A stretch of 40,922 nt of DNA from an uncultured Lachnospiraceae bacterium (GCA_902789175.1 CADANF010000029.1:1-40922), one strand, 5' to 3'. Counted from the first letter of the stretch, positions 17,007 through 25,471 are shown. Program-made: numbers and translations. The notes: generated from the sequence alone by a model not told the origin.

Positions 17007-17290
17007 CTAATTTCGGCAGTTATCTTTTTTAGCCGATTTTAGTTTAATTTTATCCATATCATCCTGGCTTGCCAGCTGTTCATGCGGCTCATCATCCCCC
17101 TGAAGTTCCGCGTACATATCCAGCACGGTTCCGATCGTCAGCAATTCCAGTTCGCTGATATGGATTCCCAGCTGCACACACCTAAGCATCAGCAGCGGCG
17201 TTGTCATTTCCCGGTCAGTCGTTCGAAGTTTTTTTACTCTCCACCGAACTTACCGGCATTTGAAGCATACATAGCAAAAAATGGGCCGTA
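17007..17290 (-). pseudogene. Phage tail gene relic (tail-chaperone-region fragment plus 66-residue ORF)
   Basis: A 66-residue ORF at 17007-17207 (MTTPLLMLRCVQLGIHISEL, LTIGTVLDMYAELQ) resembles the small protein encoded just after, or frameshifted from, the tail assembly chaperone in Clostridia phages. Just upstream, 17235-17290 reads FAMYASNAGKFGGE and a stop, which resembles the end of a tail protein. No capsid, terminase or integrase gene is present. This is a small prophage scar with higher G+C than its surroundings. The 66-residue frame itself is intact. Confidence 0.55.
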
Positions 17291-17293
17291 TTT

Positions 17294-17644
17294 TTAGCGT
17301 ATATACGGATGCATTTTTCTAACCAATTTTTTGTCAGCCTCATTAATCTTGAACTTTAATCTCTCTAATATATATATCTTTTCAATAGGCTCTTTCTTGA
17401 GTTCCATGCATCTATTATAGTGTTTCTGAAACTCCTCATACATATCCGGTATAGACCACTTAACACCTGCGGCAGTTACCAGTTATCTGTATGCCTCAAA
17501 TCCTAATTCTTTATCTACAGTTGTTATGTCCCAAAGCGTGGCTCTTTCATCCAGCGTTAGATTGAAATATTCTCCAAGCGTTATCTTATATGACTGAATA
17601 TCACACAGTGCAAATACTGCAATCATTTCAGCTTCATCATTCAT
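17294..17644 (-). pseudogene. Small gene with an in-frame stop, next to the macro-domain gene
   Basis: The frame from ATG 17644 reads MNDEAEMIAVFALCDIQSYK to VDKELGFEAYR, meets TAA at 17483-17485, and then continues in the same frame (LVTAAGVKWSIPDMYEEFQK to MHPYIR) to a stop at 17294-17296. Without the stop it would make about 115 residues. It starts one base after the macro-domain stop codon, so it was the next gene of that operon. A single base change explains the loss. I do not recognise the family. A 53-residue shortened product is possible. Confidence 0.6.
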
Positions 17645-17645
17645 A

Positions 17646-18170
17646 TTATTTACCATATTTTTCTAGTTCGTCCTGATACGCATTAAATGTATTATCATCA
17701 AACAGAACCCACTTGATAACACCAAGCTTGTCGGGATTATCTTCAACAAATCTCTTTGCAGTTCCAATCGCAATCTTAACTGCCTTATCCAAAGGAAATG
17801 AATATATTCCAGTTGATATAGATGGGAACGCTATGCTTCTTACTCCATTTTCAACAGCAAGTTCTAGACATGACCTATAGCAGGATTCAAGCAAAGCCTC
17901 CTCATTTGATTTACCACCATTCCATACTGGTCCCGGAGTATGAATAATATACTTACATGGAATGTTATAAGCCTTGGTAATCTTAGCCTGACCAGTCTTG
18001 CATCCATTAAGCATTCTACACTCTGCAAGAAGTTCTTTCCCTGCAGCTCTGTGGATGGCACCATCAACACCGCCACCACCTAGAAGACTAGTATTGGCTG
18101 CGTTAACAATTGCATCTACATTATGGTTTTTTGTAATATCACCCTTAACCATTATAAAGTCTGTTTTCAT
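17646..18170 (-). CDS. Macro-domain protein, O-acetyl-ADP-ribose deacetylase type
   Basis: The product is about 174 residues, a stand-alone macro domain. Motifs are [20 protein letters not shown] (about 18-37), [27 protein letters not shown], and [19 protein letters not shown]. These match the YmdB-type class that binds ADP-ribose and removes O-acetyl or ADP-ribosyl groups. I choose the ATG at 18170 ([12 protein letters not shown]), preceded by AAGGAT; the frame stays open to 18305 but that extension covers a structured non-coding stretch. It follows the flavodoxin gene and precedes a broken gene by one base. A truncated second copy lies at 14704-14926. Confidence 0.9.
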   Translation of the reverse strand: MKTDFIMVKGDITKNHNVDAIVNAANTSLLGGGGVDGAIHRAAGKELLAECRMLNGCKTGQAKITKAYNIPCKYIIHTPGPVWNGGKSNEEALLESCYRSCLELAVENGVRSIAFPSISTGIYSFPLDKAVKIAIGTAKRFVEDNPDKLGVIKWVLFDDNTFNAYQDELEKYGK

Positions 18171-18197
18171 AATCCTTATACCCCTCAATATAAAGTA

Positions 18198-18299
18198 AAC
18201 CGTATGCTGCCTAGGAGAATGCTCCACATCGCCTACGCCATTGAAAAAAGAGTCCCTAGGCAATTCAGCCGAAGCCAAACTCGTCATGAACACACGGTT
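18198..18299 (-). ncRNA. Candidate structured leader RNA upstream of the macro-domain gene
   Basis: On the minus strand an outer nine-pair helix joins 18291-18299 and 18198-18206 (AACCGUGUG with CAUACGGUU, one G-U pair). Inside it an eight-pair helix joins 18255-18262 and 18208-18215 (UGCCUAGG with CCUAGGCA). A third hairpin at 18264-18279 is closed by a C(UUCG)G tetraloop. The whole lies in the 145-base gap between the flavodoxin stop and the macro-domain start and ends 28 bases before the start codon. I recognise no known riboswitch consensus in it. Confidence 0.45.
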
Positions 18300-18314
18300 A
18301 TACACAAATTAAAT

Positions 18315-18791
18315 CTATAAAAACTTTTCAGCGATTGCCTTAAGCTCATCATCCGATTTGATACCATTTAACATATATCCCTCGGTGATACTTGCCCCAG
18401 GAGCACTTCCCTCAAGATCTTCTACCGAGCTACCAAAGCCGGAGCTGCCAGATGTTGCAAAGAGAACTATCTTTTTACCAGTCATATTATAACTTTCAAG
18501 AAATGTATTGATGATGGTTGGGTTGGAATACCACCAAATAGGAAAGCAAACAAATACGGTATCATACTCATCCATATTATCTACTTTAGCTCCACTTATA
18601 ACAGGCCTGCTAGATTTATCATTCATCTCAACTGAACTTCTTGACTGTTTATCTCTCCAGTCAAGATCAGCATTTGTATATGGAACTTCAGGTGTAATCT
18701 CATAAACATCTGCATTGATAGTTTTTGCTAATCTTGAAGCTACAACACCAGTTGTACCAGTTGCTGAAAAATATGCGACTAATGTTTTCAT
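18315..18791 (-). CDS. Flavodoxin family protein
   Basis: The product is about 158 residues and matches the short flavodoxin_4 type. The FMN phosphate loop is YFSATGTTGVVA (about 8-19), followed by FVCFPIWWYSNPTIINTFLE (about 86-105) and LFATSGSSGFGSS (about 115-127). It should bind FMN and carry electrons or act as a reductase in the cytoplasm. The ATG at 18791 is preferred to that at 18797, because GGAG is nine bases before the former and only three before the latter. It lies six to twelve bases after the 107-residue gene and belongs to the same transcript. Confidence 0.88.
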   Translation of the reverse strand: MKTLVAYFSATGTTGVVASRLAKTINADVYEITPEVPYTNADLDWRDKQSRSSVEMNDKSSRPVISGAKVDNMDEYDTVFVCFPIWWYSNPTIINTFLESYNMTGKKIVLFATSGSSGFGSSVEDLEGSAPGASITEGYMLNGIKSDDELKAIAEKFL

Positions 18792-18803
18792 AATCATTAA
18801 CTC

Positions 18804-19127
18804 CTATATAAATCTCTTTTTTAATTCTTTAATAGTATTCCTGAAATCATCGCTGAAGTCAGCCAAGTCTTCATCAGTGATAACACCATCCTTAAAGAAC
18901 CTTATCACATCAAAGAAAACATCCTGCTTATGATATTCAATAATCACACCTGGAGACTTCTGATCCTTCTTGATACGATCAGACAATTGCCAGAAATTAT
19001 CAGATGCATTTTTGTCCTGACTTAGAATCTTTATATATTCCTTATTCAATTTTGCCATATATCTTTCCTGCCACTCAGGAACGATTTCTCTGAACTTCTT
19101 CCAGTCACCTTTTGAAACTTCTGTCAT
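18804..19127 (-). CDS. Hypothetical 107-residue protein
   Basis: A charged, mostly helical protein (KKFREIVPEWQERYMAKLNK, NFWQLSDRIKKDQKSPGVII, DFSDDFRNTIKELKKRF). I have seen similar small proteins next to housekeeping-like genes in Firmicutes but know no function. Its ATG lies one base after the DUF1653 stop (TGATATG), and it is followed closely by the flavodoxin gene, so all three are in one operon. Confidence 0.7.
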   Translation of the reverse strand: MTEVSKGDWKKFREIVPEWQERYMAKLNKEYIKILSQDKNASDNFWQLSDRIKKDQKSPGVIIEYHKQDVFFDVIRFFKDGVITDEDLADFSDDFRNTIKELKKRFI

Positions 19128-19128
19128 A

Positions 19129-19413
19129 TCAAACCTCCGGCTCTTCCATTACCTTTTCAAATCTATACACCTGCTTTATATCAGGATACTTCTCTTTATC
19201 TACCTTTCCGATAAACATATCATAAGGTCTCACATACATTCCGAAATCACCATAAAGAGACTGATAAACAACAACCATCTCTTTGGTCTCTGTATGTTCT
19301 GCAATGCCTATTATCTTATAAAGGTAGATATTCTTTTCTCTATCCTTTTTAGATAAAGTCTCTCTTTTAAAGTGCTGAACTATGTCTCCAGCATATAATC
19401 TCCGGTCCCCCAT
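19129..19413 (-). CDS. DUF1653 family protein
   Basis: This 94-residue protein shows the DUF1653 pattern: YAGDIVQHFKRETLS (about 7-21), IYLYKIIGIAEHTETKEMVV (about 29-48), VYQSLYGDFGMYVRPYDMF (about 49-67) and a conserved end KYPDIKQVYRFEKV. It is a small cytoplasmic protein of unknown function. It appears to be the first gene of a run of DUF1653, hypothetical, flavodoxin, macro domain and a broken gene. Confidence 0.85.
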   Translation of the reverse strand: MGDRRLYAGDIVQHFKRETLSKKDREKNIYLYKIIGIAEHTETKEMVVVYQSLYGDFGMYVRPYDMFIGKVDKEKYPDIKQVYRFEKVMEEPEV

Positions 19414-19463
19414 CCTGATTTACCTCTATCTTAAAAACTATAATACTGTGATTTAGAATTATT

Positions 19464-19541
19464 TTAATACACTCCCCTCATAAGATCAGACAGATTCTTA
19501 AATGGTCCCGTTTTCTTATCATAATAATGATATAAAAGCAT
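19464..19541 (-). pseudogene. Truncated small gene (YHYYD...GPF family)
   Basis: A 25-codon frame reads MLLYHYYDKKTGPFKNLSDL, then MRGVY and stops. The N-terminal pattern YHYYD-GPF-NLSDL is familiar from larger uncharacterised Firmicutes proteins, so this appears to be the 5-prime end only. It starts 13 bases after the stop of the 54-residue gene, whose end supplies GAGGT as its ribosome site. Confidence 0.4.
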
Positions 19542-19554
19542 AACTTAATTTACC

Positions 19555-19719
19555 TCATATAGATCCTCGCTCTGAAGCGCTTTTCCTTTGTTCTAAATAA
19601 CGTCTATAACTTTCTTTTGCTTCTTCGGGAGCATCTTCTCTCAATACATAACCAAATCCATCCTCTTTTTCCTTTATCCATTCCTCTTTGCTCATCCAAA
19701 AATAATCCAACTTTGTCAT
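19555..19719 (-). CDS. 54-residue protein, paralogue of the gene at 20060
   Basis: The protein reads MTKLDYFWMSKEEWIKEKED, then GFGYVLREDAPEEAKESYRR, then YLEQRKSASERGSI. It aligns end to end with the product at 20060-20224, with the same length, start and DGFGY-L-EDAPEEA-ESY-R-LEQ core. The two genes flank a third small gene. The acidic, helical form is compatible with an antitoxin or immunity role, but nothing in the sequence proves it. Confidence 0.6.
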   Translation of the reverse strand: MTKLDYFWMSKEEWIKEKEDGFGYVLREDAPEEAKESYRRYLEQRKSASERGSI

Positions 19720-19757
19720 CTTTTTGATACACCCTCTTTACTTACATTATTTCAGAA

Positions 19758-19793
19758 TATTTATAATCACTTAATAATTTTAGGTACTAAAAA
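19758..19793 (-). repeat. Solitary decayed CRISPR repeat
   Basis: These 36 bases align without gaps to the array repeat at 30.0-33.8 kb, with 28 of 36 positions identical. The two longest shared blocks on the transcript strand are TTTTAGTACCT and ATTAAGTGATTA, in the same relative positions as in the repeat. It lies more than 10 kb from the array, in the same orientation, and overlaps the last codons and stop of the gene at 19780-19959. No second repeat is visible on either side. Confidence 0.75.
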
Positions 19794-19959
19794 TATCTTC
19801 ATAAATAATTCCATGATCACCCTCTACCTCTTTATTATGCATAACCTTATTCCAAAAGATTTCATCTGGTATCCCCTTAGGAAAAGCTTTACATTTTTTT
19901 ATTTTTCCTTCTACTATGATAAGATTTTTGCAATCTATGCACTGTGAAAATTGAACCAT
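19780..19959 (-). CDS. 59-residue protein with a cysteine motif, unknown function
   Basis: The ORF reads MVQFSQCIDCKNLIIVEGKI, then KKCKAFPKGIPDEIFWNKVM, then HNKEVEGDHGIIYEDIFST. The C-x2-C, later Cys, and AFPKGIPDEI plus GDHG motifs are those of a common small Firmicutes protein of unknown function, usually about 60 residues, so the gene appears intact. AAAGGG lies about 11 bases before the ATG. Its final codons (IFST) and TAA are formed from the solitary CRISPR repeat relic, which is unusual. Confidence 0.65.
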   Translation of the reverse strand: MVQFSQCIDCKNLIIVEGKIKKCKAFPKGIPDEIFWNKVMHNKEVEGDHGIIYEDIFST

Positions 19960-20059
19960 TATTTTCTATACCCTTTTCTAAAGCTTTTGAAAACATTTTT
20001 TGACCTTATCAAGATTTTTAAACAGGCGTTACTGCCAGTAGATTACCTATTTAACCACC

Positions 20060-20224
20060 TCACATAGCCCCGCGCTCTGTAGCTTTCTCAACCTGTTCTA
20101 AAAACCGTTTATAACTCTCTTGCGCTTCTTCGGGGGCATCTTCTTTTAATATATAGCCAAATCCGTCATCAGCTTCTCTAATCCATTCTTCATTACTCAT
20201 CCAATAAATATCCAATTTTGTCAT
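20060..20224 (-). CDS. 54-residue protein, paralogue of the gene at 19555
   Basis: The product (MTKLDIYWMSNEEWIREADD, GFGYILKEDAPEEAQESYKR, FLEQVEKATERGAM) is a homologue of the 19555 gene product. The open frame extends to 20314, but the ATG at 20224 is preceded by GGAGGTGG and matches the paralogue start. It lies 65 bases downstream of the acetyltransferase gene. Function unknown. Confidence 0.6.
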   Translation of the reverse strand: MTKLDIYWMSNEEWIREADDGFGYILKEDAPEEAQESYKRFLEQVEKATERGAM

Positions 20225-20289
20225 CTCTTCGCCACCTCCTCTTTTAATAACATTTACTTCTTTCATAAAATACTTTGACAAGTTATCTT

Positions 20290-20691
20290 TCAAAACCTTA
20301 TAAAACCGCAACATCCCACCTCTGACATTTCCAAAAAGCCAAGGGATTTATAAAATGCTACAGTTTCAGGCGTGTTGTCAGTGGCCAGCTCAATTTGACG
20401 CACATTTTTATAGCGCCGTAGCACATCCTTTAATAGTGCTGTCACAACGCCCTGCCTCTGCTTCTCCGGAAAAACAAGAATATCCTGAATGAAAACAATT
20501 GTTGCTCCATCACCAACAGCTCTTAAAATGCCAAGGAGCTCGTCTCCTTCGTAGGCCGCCAGCACTATCATGGAATTTTCAAATCCCGCCTGTAAAGCAG
20601 GCATGTTATCAGTATATGTAGTCCACCCAACCGCAGTGTAGAGGCGGTGGATTTCGTCGTAGTTGTAAGAGTGGTAGTGTTTGATTATCAT
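20290..20691 (-). CDS. GNAT-family N-acetyltransferase
   Basis: A 133-residue protein with the GNAT core: FIQDILVFPEKQRQGVVTAL (about 67-86), where QRQGVV is the acetyl-CoA pyrophosphate loop, then ELATDNTPETVAFYKSLGFL (about 100-119). The substrate is unknown. Its ATG lies 31 bases after the stop of the large helicase gene, with AAGGAT upstream, so it could be read from the same transcript. Its G+C content is clearly higher than the helicase, which suggests separate origin. Confidence 0.85.
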   Translation of the reverse strand: MIIKHYHSYNYDEIHRLYTAVGWTTYTDNMPALQAGFENSMIVLAAYEGDELLGILRAVGDGATIVFIQDILVFPEKQRQGVVTALLKDVLRRYKNVRQIELATDNTPETVAFYKSLGFLEMSEVGCCGFIRF

Positions 20692-20722
20692 GGTTAATAT
20701 CCTTATTAGTCTTTTTATCTAT

Positions 20723-23700
20723 TTATTTTTGTGGTATGTTTCTAATTAAATCCGCAGTTACTTCATCACTTGTATCAAATGCTTCAAGTGAATCATCAAA
20801 TACTTTATCCAGAAAATCCAAAACATATCTACGTTGAATAACATTATGGTAACGCTGATTACTATAATTTCTTAAGCAGCTATAGCATGATGTATCCTTT
20901 AGTTCCCCACCACAAGTACACTTATTAACAATTCTATAAGCCTCTTTAAGTACTTGTGTGAAAACATTACCATCATATAATCGTTTTACATGCCCAGCTC
21001 CGCCTGGTGTATCATCGTATAATATTATCTTATAGCACCCATGTTTTGTCTCTTTATTAATAAAGTACTGTATTGTTCCTGCAATATCACTTTGTTCTAT
21101 ATTTAAAACAGTGCACACGCCTTTCATCAATGCATATAAAACAGATAATGCCTGATAATAATCATCTAACTCAGGCCAACAGAACTTAATCTGTATTACA
21201 TCTGTTTGGAAACGATATCCTAATGAAAAACGTCTTAATTTTTTATTATGACACGTACTACCGCTTGCGTTTAAATGTTCCTTTTCTATTACTCTCTTTA
21301 AGAAAATAGCATCATCATTAATCTCTGCAAATCCACAACTCTCACAAACCATAAAATTCGACTGATTAAGAATTGCCATTTCATCATTTTGACTAAACTG
21401 CATTTCATATTTATGATTTCCATCAATAAATGATTTGCTTTCAATATCATCTTTATATCCAACGTAAGCAATATCACTATTATAGCTTCTCTTAGGTTTA
21501 ATCAAAGTGGCTTTTTCTACCTTATTGGCTTCAAAACCAAATTCTGGAACAATAAATGTTTTAATTTGATCTTGTCGTAATACTTTTCCGCATGTATGAC
21601 AAATGCTTAGATGATTAGAATCTTTATACTCGATATGTTGATCGATATTAAGTGTCTTACACTCGCATATTACATAGTCATACATTTTCCAACCTAAGTT
21701 TGGTATTTTTCTTATATATCTACTTGTTATAAGCTTTCCATCTGCAACAATTTGTGATCCAGGAGCATACTCAGAGATAGCCATACTTAAATCCCTTGAT
21801 AAATCAAGATGATAAACCGTATCTTTCTTGTTTTTTCCTGTTTCATATATGGATAATCCAACTGTATCAACTGGAAAACCATACTTAGGTAATACATTTT
21901 TTCTAGATAAGAAAGTAAGAATATTTTCCTCTTCAAAATTACGCTTACGCATTCTTATGTAAACTTCATTTCCACCATTTCCATCTTGAGCCTGTTTAAG
22001 AGAATATTCTAACTTTTTAATTTCATCCTTATAGTCACTAACTGCTTTTGTTAATGCACCCTCTTCTCCTATCAATCCTTCCGTCCATCCAAAATCATAA
22101 ACATTAAATCTATTTACAAGAACTTCCGGTAAAAAACTAACAAGATAGTCTTTTAAGTTTTCAGGTTTTTCACCCAAATAATCCTTAAATACATCTACAC
22201 CAGATTTATTCTTAATTTCATTAAGAGTAATAAAATCTGAAACACTTTTAAAATATTCGCTGTGCATTTTCCAGAAAAAAGCAAATGCAGAAGCATACAC
22301 ATGGCGAATTGCTATCTTCTCATTTTCAACCTTAAAAATAGGAGGATTGATTCTACCTCGAATCATTTCTTCAGGTTCATCAAAATATGTGAAATCATGA
22401 TTTCCCTTTGTACAGAATGTTAAAGCATATGCTGAAGATTTAATGCTTCGACCTGCACGGCCTGCTCTCTGCGCATAATTAGCTGGTGATGGTGGCATAT
22501 TACGCATCATTACTGTCTCTAAGCTACCTACATCAACACCCATTTCAAAAGTTGTAGAACAACTCAAAACATCTATCTGTTTATTTTTAAACTTAGACTG
22601 ATAATCATAAGCCTTTTCTTTATCAAGCTGTGCAGTATGCTCCACAACTCTAAGCTTGCGAATTTCCATATCCTGATACATACGATAATAATGATTATCA
22701 GCAAATTTCTTAGAAACATCTATTTCTTCCAATTCACCAGCACATCTATATGTAGGACAAACACCTTTCACATTGTATGGCGTAATCTTATGACACTTTG
22801 GGCACAGATAAAACTTTGCTTTTGGTACAATCCTCAATTTTTCAACATTTACCTGATATCCTTTATCATTCTTAATAAGTATTTCTTTTGCTAAAAAAAT
22901 AGATTTCCAACACAATTCAAGAAAACGTTCAGCGTCTTTCTCTGGTGCTATTTTTGCTAAAATACGTTCAATATAATCTATTCTTCTATTACGCAAATTT
23001 TGTTTTGATGGAATGAAGGATTTCATCCTCTTTGACTTAGATGAATCCGAATAATTAAATTCTCCCTCATGCCCATTATGTAAGAAGAATTCTTTATCAT
23101 CTGCATTTAATGCAACCGGATACTTTATTGCAGCATCTACCATCATCGTCATTAACATAACATTTGATATATTTGCCATCTCTTCTTTGCATAAATTCCA
23201 GCTCTTAGCCGCAGGTATTAAATCATTATCCACATCAAACTTTAAAAATCCTAAATTTTGAAGCGAATTACCACTATTTAAGTTTACCAACTCAGCCAAA
23301 ATAGCCTTCCATGCTTCTTTTTTAGGCTCACGTTGTAAGTCTAAAGAATCAATTATGTGATATTTTTCAATAAAAGCCTGTAAATCATTTACAAAATGAT
23401 AAAATTTTGTCGTTTCGGATCTATTCTTAAGAGCCTCAACAATAATACGTCTGTATAATATTTCTTCATAAGTTTCACTAAAATATGATGCAAAGTATGC
23501 TGCGGCCTGTCTACTATCTGAAAAAGCAATAAACTGTTTTGCAGTCTCTTCCTTTTCTACATTTGTTTCCTCTTCCTCATTAAAGTCAAATGAATCCTCA
23601 TCATTATTAATCTCAACTGTTTCATGGATAGTCTTATAAGATGGAAGTTCCTCAAATAATGCAGTACCAATTACACTTGTAACAGCTTCTTGTCCTGTAA

Positions 23701-25471
23701 AAAACTGTCGTGCAACACCACTTACTGAACTAGTGTTACCACATGAAACGCATGTTTTAACGGAATCAATTGGTTTATTTAAATTATAGACAGTAACATA
23801 CCTTTTACTATCATGCTCACAGCGCTCAATTGCAGACGCATTCTTCTGCATTATTTTTCCACAATGTGGACAAATACACATTTCTTCAATTTTATTCTTT
23901 TCATCCTCTAAATCAATTTCATCAGAAATGGTATCACCTAAATATAGCGTCGTACTCATGCCTCTTCCATTTTCAACACCCGTCTGTTTATAATAACCAT
24001 ATTCATCGATCTTCCCCACAAGATAAATATCATGACAGTATTTACAAACAGCAGCCTCAAATACTGCATATTCTTCACCATTTTCAAATATTGTATTACT
24101 ACGAGTTAAAAACAATTTTTTTGAAGGCTCTAATGTAATAAAAGCACTGTCCGTTGCTTTTAAAAACATATGATACTTCGCGTCAAGTAACTGCCCTCTT
24201 TCCTTAATTGCATAAGCAGCTACTGTAACAAGATTAACTATATCTTCTTTTTTACATTTCAGTTGTTTAGCCAAAAAACTTACTGTTCTAGGTTTATCTA
24301 ATAATTGTTTACGTACATCCCAGTAATTTTTATCTTTTATTAAATAGTTATAAAGATCTCTTTGAACCGTTTCTTCAGTAGTATCTAGTCCACTTAATTT
24401 TTTATATTCAGATACTATTAATACAGGATTTTCATCTTTAATAGCTTCTGCTATAGCTGTATATGAGTTCCACTCATTTTTAAACTCTACTTTAGCTTCT
24501 TCACCAGGTTTTTGCCTAATGGCACGAATTATTGAATTTTCAGAAAAGCTACTATTACAGAGTCTGCTGGCAAAATCAGCAACTTCTTTATTCTGCTTTT
24601 CGTCACCCAGAGTTGCAGATGTTAATATATAATTTAGTTTATTAACAGGTAAAGAGCTTGCAACTCGACGCAGAAGCATTGAAACTTCTATACCCGTTGA
24701 GCCTTTGTAAACATGAGCCTCATCTAAAACAATATACTTCCAATAATTTGCATATTTTCCAGAGAAGAATCCCGCTTCTTTAGGTCTCACCATTAAATAT
24801 TCGAGCATAGCATAATTAGTAATTAAAATATGTGGCGGATTACTTATCATCGCCTCCCTACTTATTAATTCATTTTTTTTAGGCAATCTACCCTTATTTA
24901 GATTTTGATAGTCCCTAAGTGCATCTTCCTGCTTCTGCTGAGTTTGACCAGTGTAACTTCCAAATGTGATTTCAGGATATTCTTCTAAAAGATCTCTTAA
25001 TCTTTCTACCTGATCATTTGCCAAAGCATTCATTGGATAAATCAACAATGCCCTAACACCAGGACATAATGTTCCCTTTTCAAGCTCTTTTGACAAATCA
25101 GAGAGAATTGGCAATAAGAAACTCTCTGTTTTACCTGAACCAGTACCTGTAGAAACAACAATATTAGTTTTTTCTTTTACCTTTCGTATTGCCCTTTCCT
25201 GATGCAAATAAAGCTTTCTATCTATTGGAAAATTAAGTTTTTCCATATTTCTAGAAACAACGCCTTCATCCATTAATTCAGATAAAGATTTTCCTTTTTT
25301 AAAAGTGTCTACTGCATCTAAATATGGACCTTTTGCAAGTATATTTTTTTCAGATAACGCTTTTTTTAAATGTTCCTCATAGTCTACATCTGCAATTTGA
25401 AATATTGTACTTAGATATTTTTTATACTTATCTACTATCACATCAGATGTATTTATTGGCGAAAATTTCAT
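20723..25471 (-). CDS. Very large DEAD/DEAH helicase with DUF1998-type C-terminus (DruE-like candidate)
   Basis: This 1582-residue protein is a superfamily 2 helicase. Motif I is STGTGSGKTESFLLP (about 104-118), motif Ia IYPMNALANDQ, motif II DEAH (about 248-251), motif III SATL (about 284) and motif VI YAQRAGRAGRS (about 1000). Several CxxC pairs lie between, for example CPHCGK and CVSCGN (about 530-580). The C-terminal region carries the cysteine-rich site CTCGGELKDTSCYSCLRNYS (about 1512-1531) typical of DUF1998/MrfA-like helicases. It starts 11 bases after the 1514-residue gene. Size, domain order and the two-gene context recall DruE of Druantia systems, particularly type III. DISARM DrmA and Dpd helicases are alternatives. 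Anti-phage function is inferred. Confidence 0.85.
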   Translation of the reverse strand: MKFSPINTSDVIVDKYKKYLSTIFQIADVDYEEHLKKALSEKNILAKGPYLDAVDTFKKGKSLSELMDEGVVSRNMEKLNFPIDRKLYLHQERAIRKVKEKTNIVVSTGTGSGKTESFLLPILSDLSKELEKGTLCPGVRALLIYPMNALANDQVERLRDLLEEYPEITFGSYTGQTQQKQEDALRDYQNLNKGRLPKKNELISREAMISNPPHILITNYAMLEYLMVRPKEAGFFSGKYANYWKYIVLDEAHVYKGSTGIEVSMLLRRVASSLPVNKLNYILTSATLGDEKQNKEVADFASRLCNSSFSENSIIRAIRQKPGEEAKVEFKNEWNSYTAIAEAIKDENPVLIVSEYKKLSGLDTTEETVQRDLYNYLIKDKNYWDVRKQLLDKPRTVSFLAKQLKCKKEDIVNLVTVAAYAIKERGQLLDAKYHMFLKATDSAFITLEPSKKLFLTRSNTIFENGEEYAVFEAAVCKYCHDIYLVGKIDEYGYYKQTGVENGRGMSTTLYLGDTISDEIDLEDEKNKIEEMCICPHCGKIMQKNASAIERCEHDSKRYVTVYNLNKPIDSVKTCVSCGNTSSVSGVARQFFTGQEAVTSVIGTALFEELPSYKTIHETVEINNDEDSFDFNEEEETNVEKEETAKQFIAFSDSRQAAAYFASYFSETYEEILYRRIIVEALKNRSETTKFYHFVNDLQAFIEKYHIIDSLDLQREPKKEAWKAILAELVNLNSGNSLQNLGFLKFDVDNDLIPAAKSWNLCKEEMANISNVMLMTMMVDAAIKYPVALNADDKEFFLHNGHEGEFNYSDSSKSKRMKSFIPSKQNLRNRRIDYIERILAKIAPEKDAERFLELCWKSIFLAKEILIKNDKGYQVNVEKLRIVPKAKFYLCPKCHKITPYNVKGVCPTYRCAGELEEIDVSKKFADNHYYRMYQDMEIRKLRVVEHTAQLDKEKAYDYQSKFKNKQIDVLSCSTTFEMGVDVGSLETVMMRNMPPSPANYAQRAGRAGRSIKSSAYALTFCTKGNHDFTYFDEPEEMIRGRINPPIFKVENEKIAIRHVYASAFAFFWKMHSEYFKSVSDFITLNEIKNKSGVDVFKDYLGEKPENLKDYLVSFLPEVLVNRFNVYDFGWTEGLIGEEGALTKAVSDYKDEIKKLEYSLKQAQDGNGGNEVYIRMRKRNFEEENILTFLSRKNVLPKYGFPVDTVGLSIYETGKNKKDTVYHLDLSRDLSMAISEYAPGSQIVADGKLITSRYIRKIPNLGWKMYDYVICECKTLNIDQHIEYKDSNHLSICHTCGKVLRQDQIKTFIVPEFGFEANKVEKATLIKPKRSYNSDIAYVGYKDDIESKSFIDGNHKYEMQFSQNDEMAILNQSNFMVCESCGFAEINDDAIFLKRVIEKEHLNASGSTCHNKKLRRFSLGYRFQTDVIQIKFCWPELDDYYQALSVLYALMKGVCTVLNIEQSDIAGTIQYFINKETKHGCYKIILYDDTPGGAGHVKRLYDGNVFTQVLKEAYRIVNKCTCGGELKDTSCYSCLRNYSNQRYHNVIQRRYVLDFLDKVFDDSLEAFDTSDEVTADLIRNIPQK

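Noticed and set aside
17007-17290. A prophage
   Set aside because: Only a tail-gene fragment is present; no integrase, capsid, terminase, lysis or attachment site is seen.
18170-18305. A 45-residue N-terminal extension of the macro-domain protein
   Set aside because: The family starts at MKTDF, a ribosome site precedes that ATG, and the extension coincides with a strongly folded non-coding stretch.
19758-19793. A functional one-repeat CRISPR array
   Set aside because: There is no second repeat or leader and the sequence has drifted at eight positions; I report it as a relic or possible regulatory RNA.
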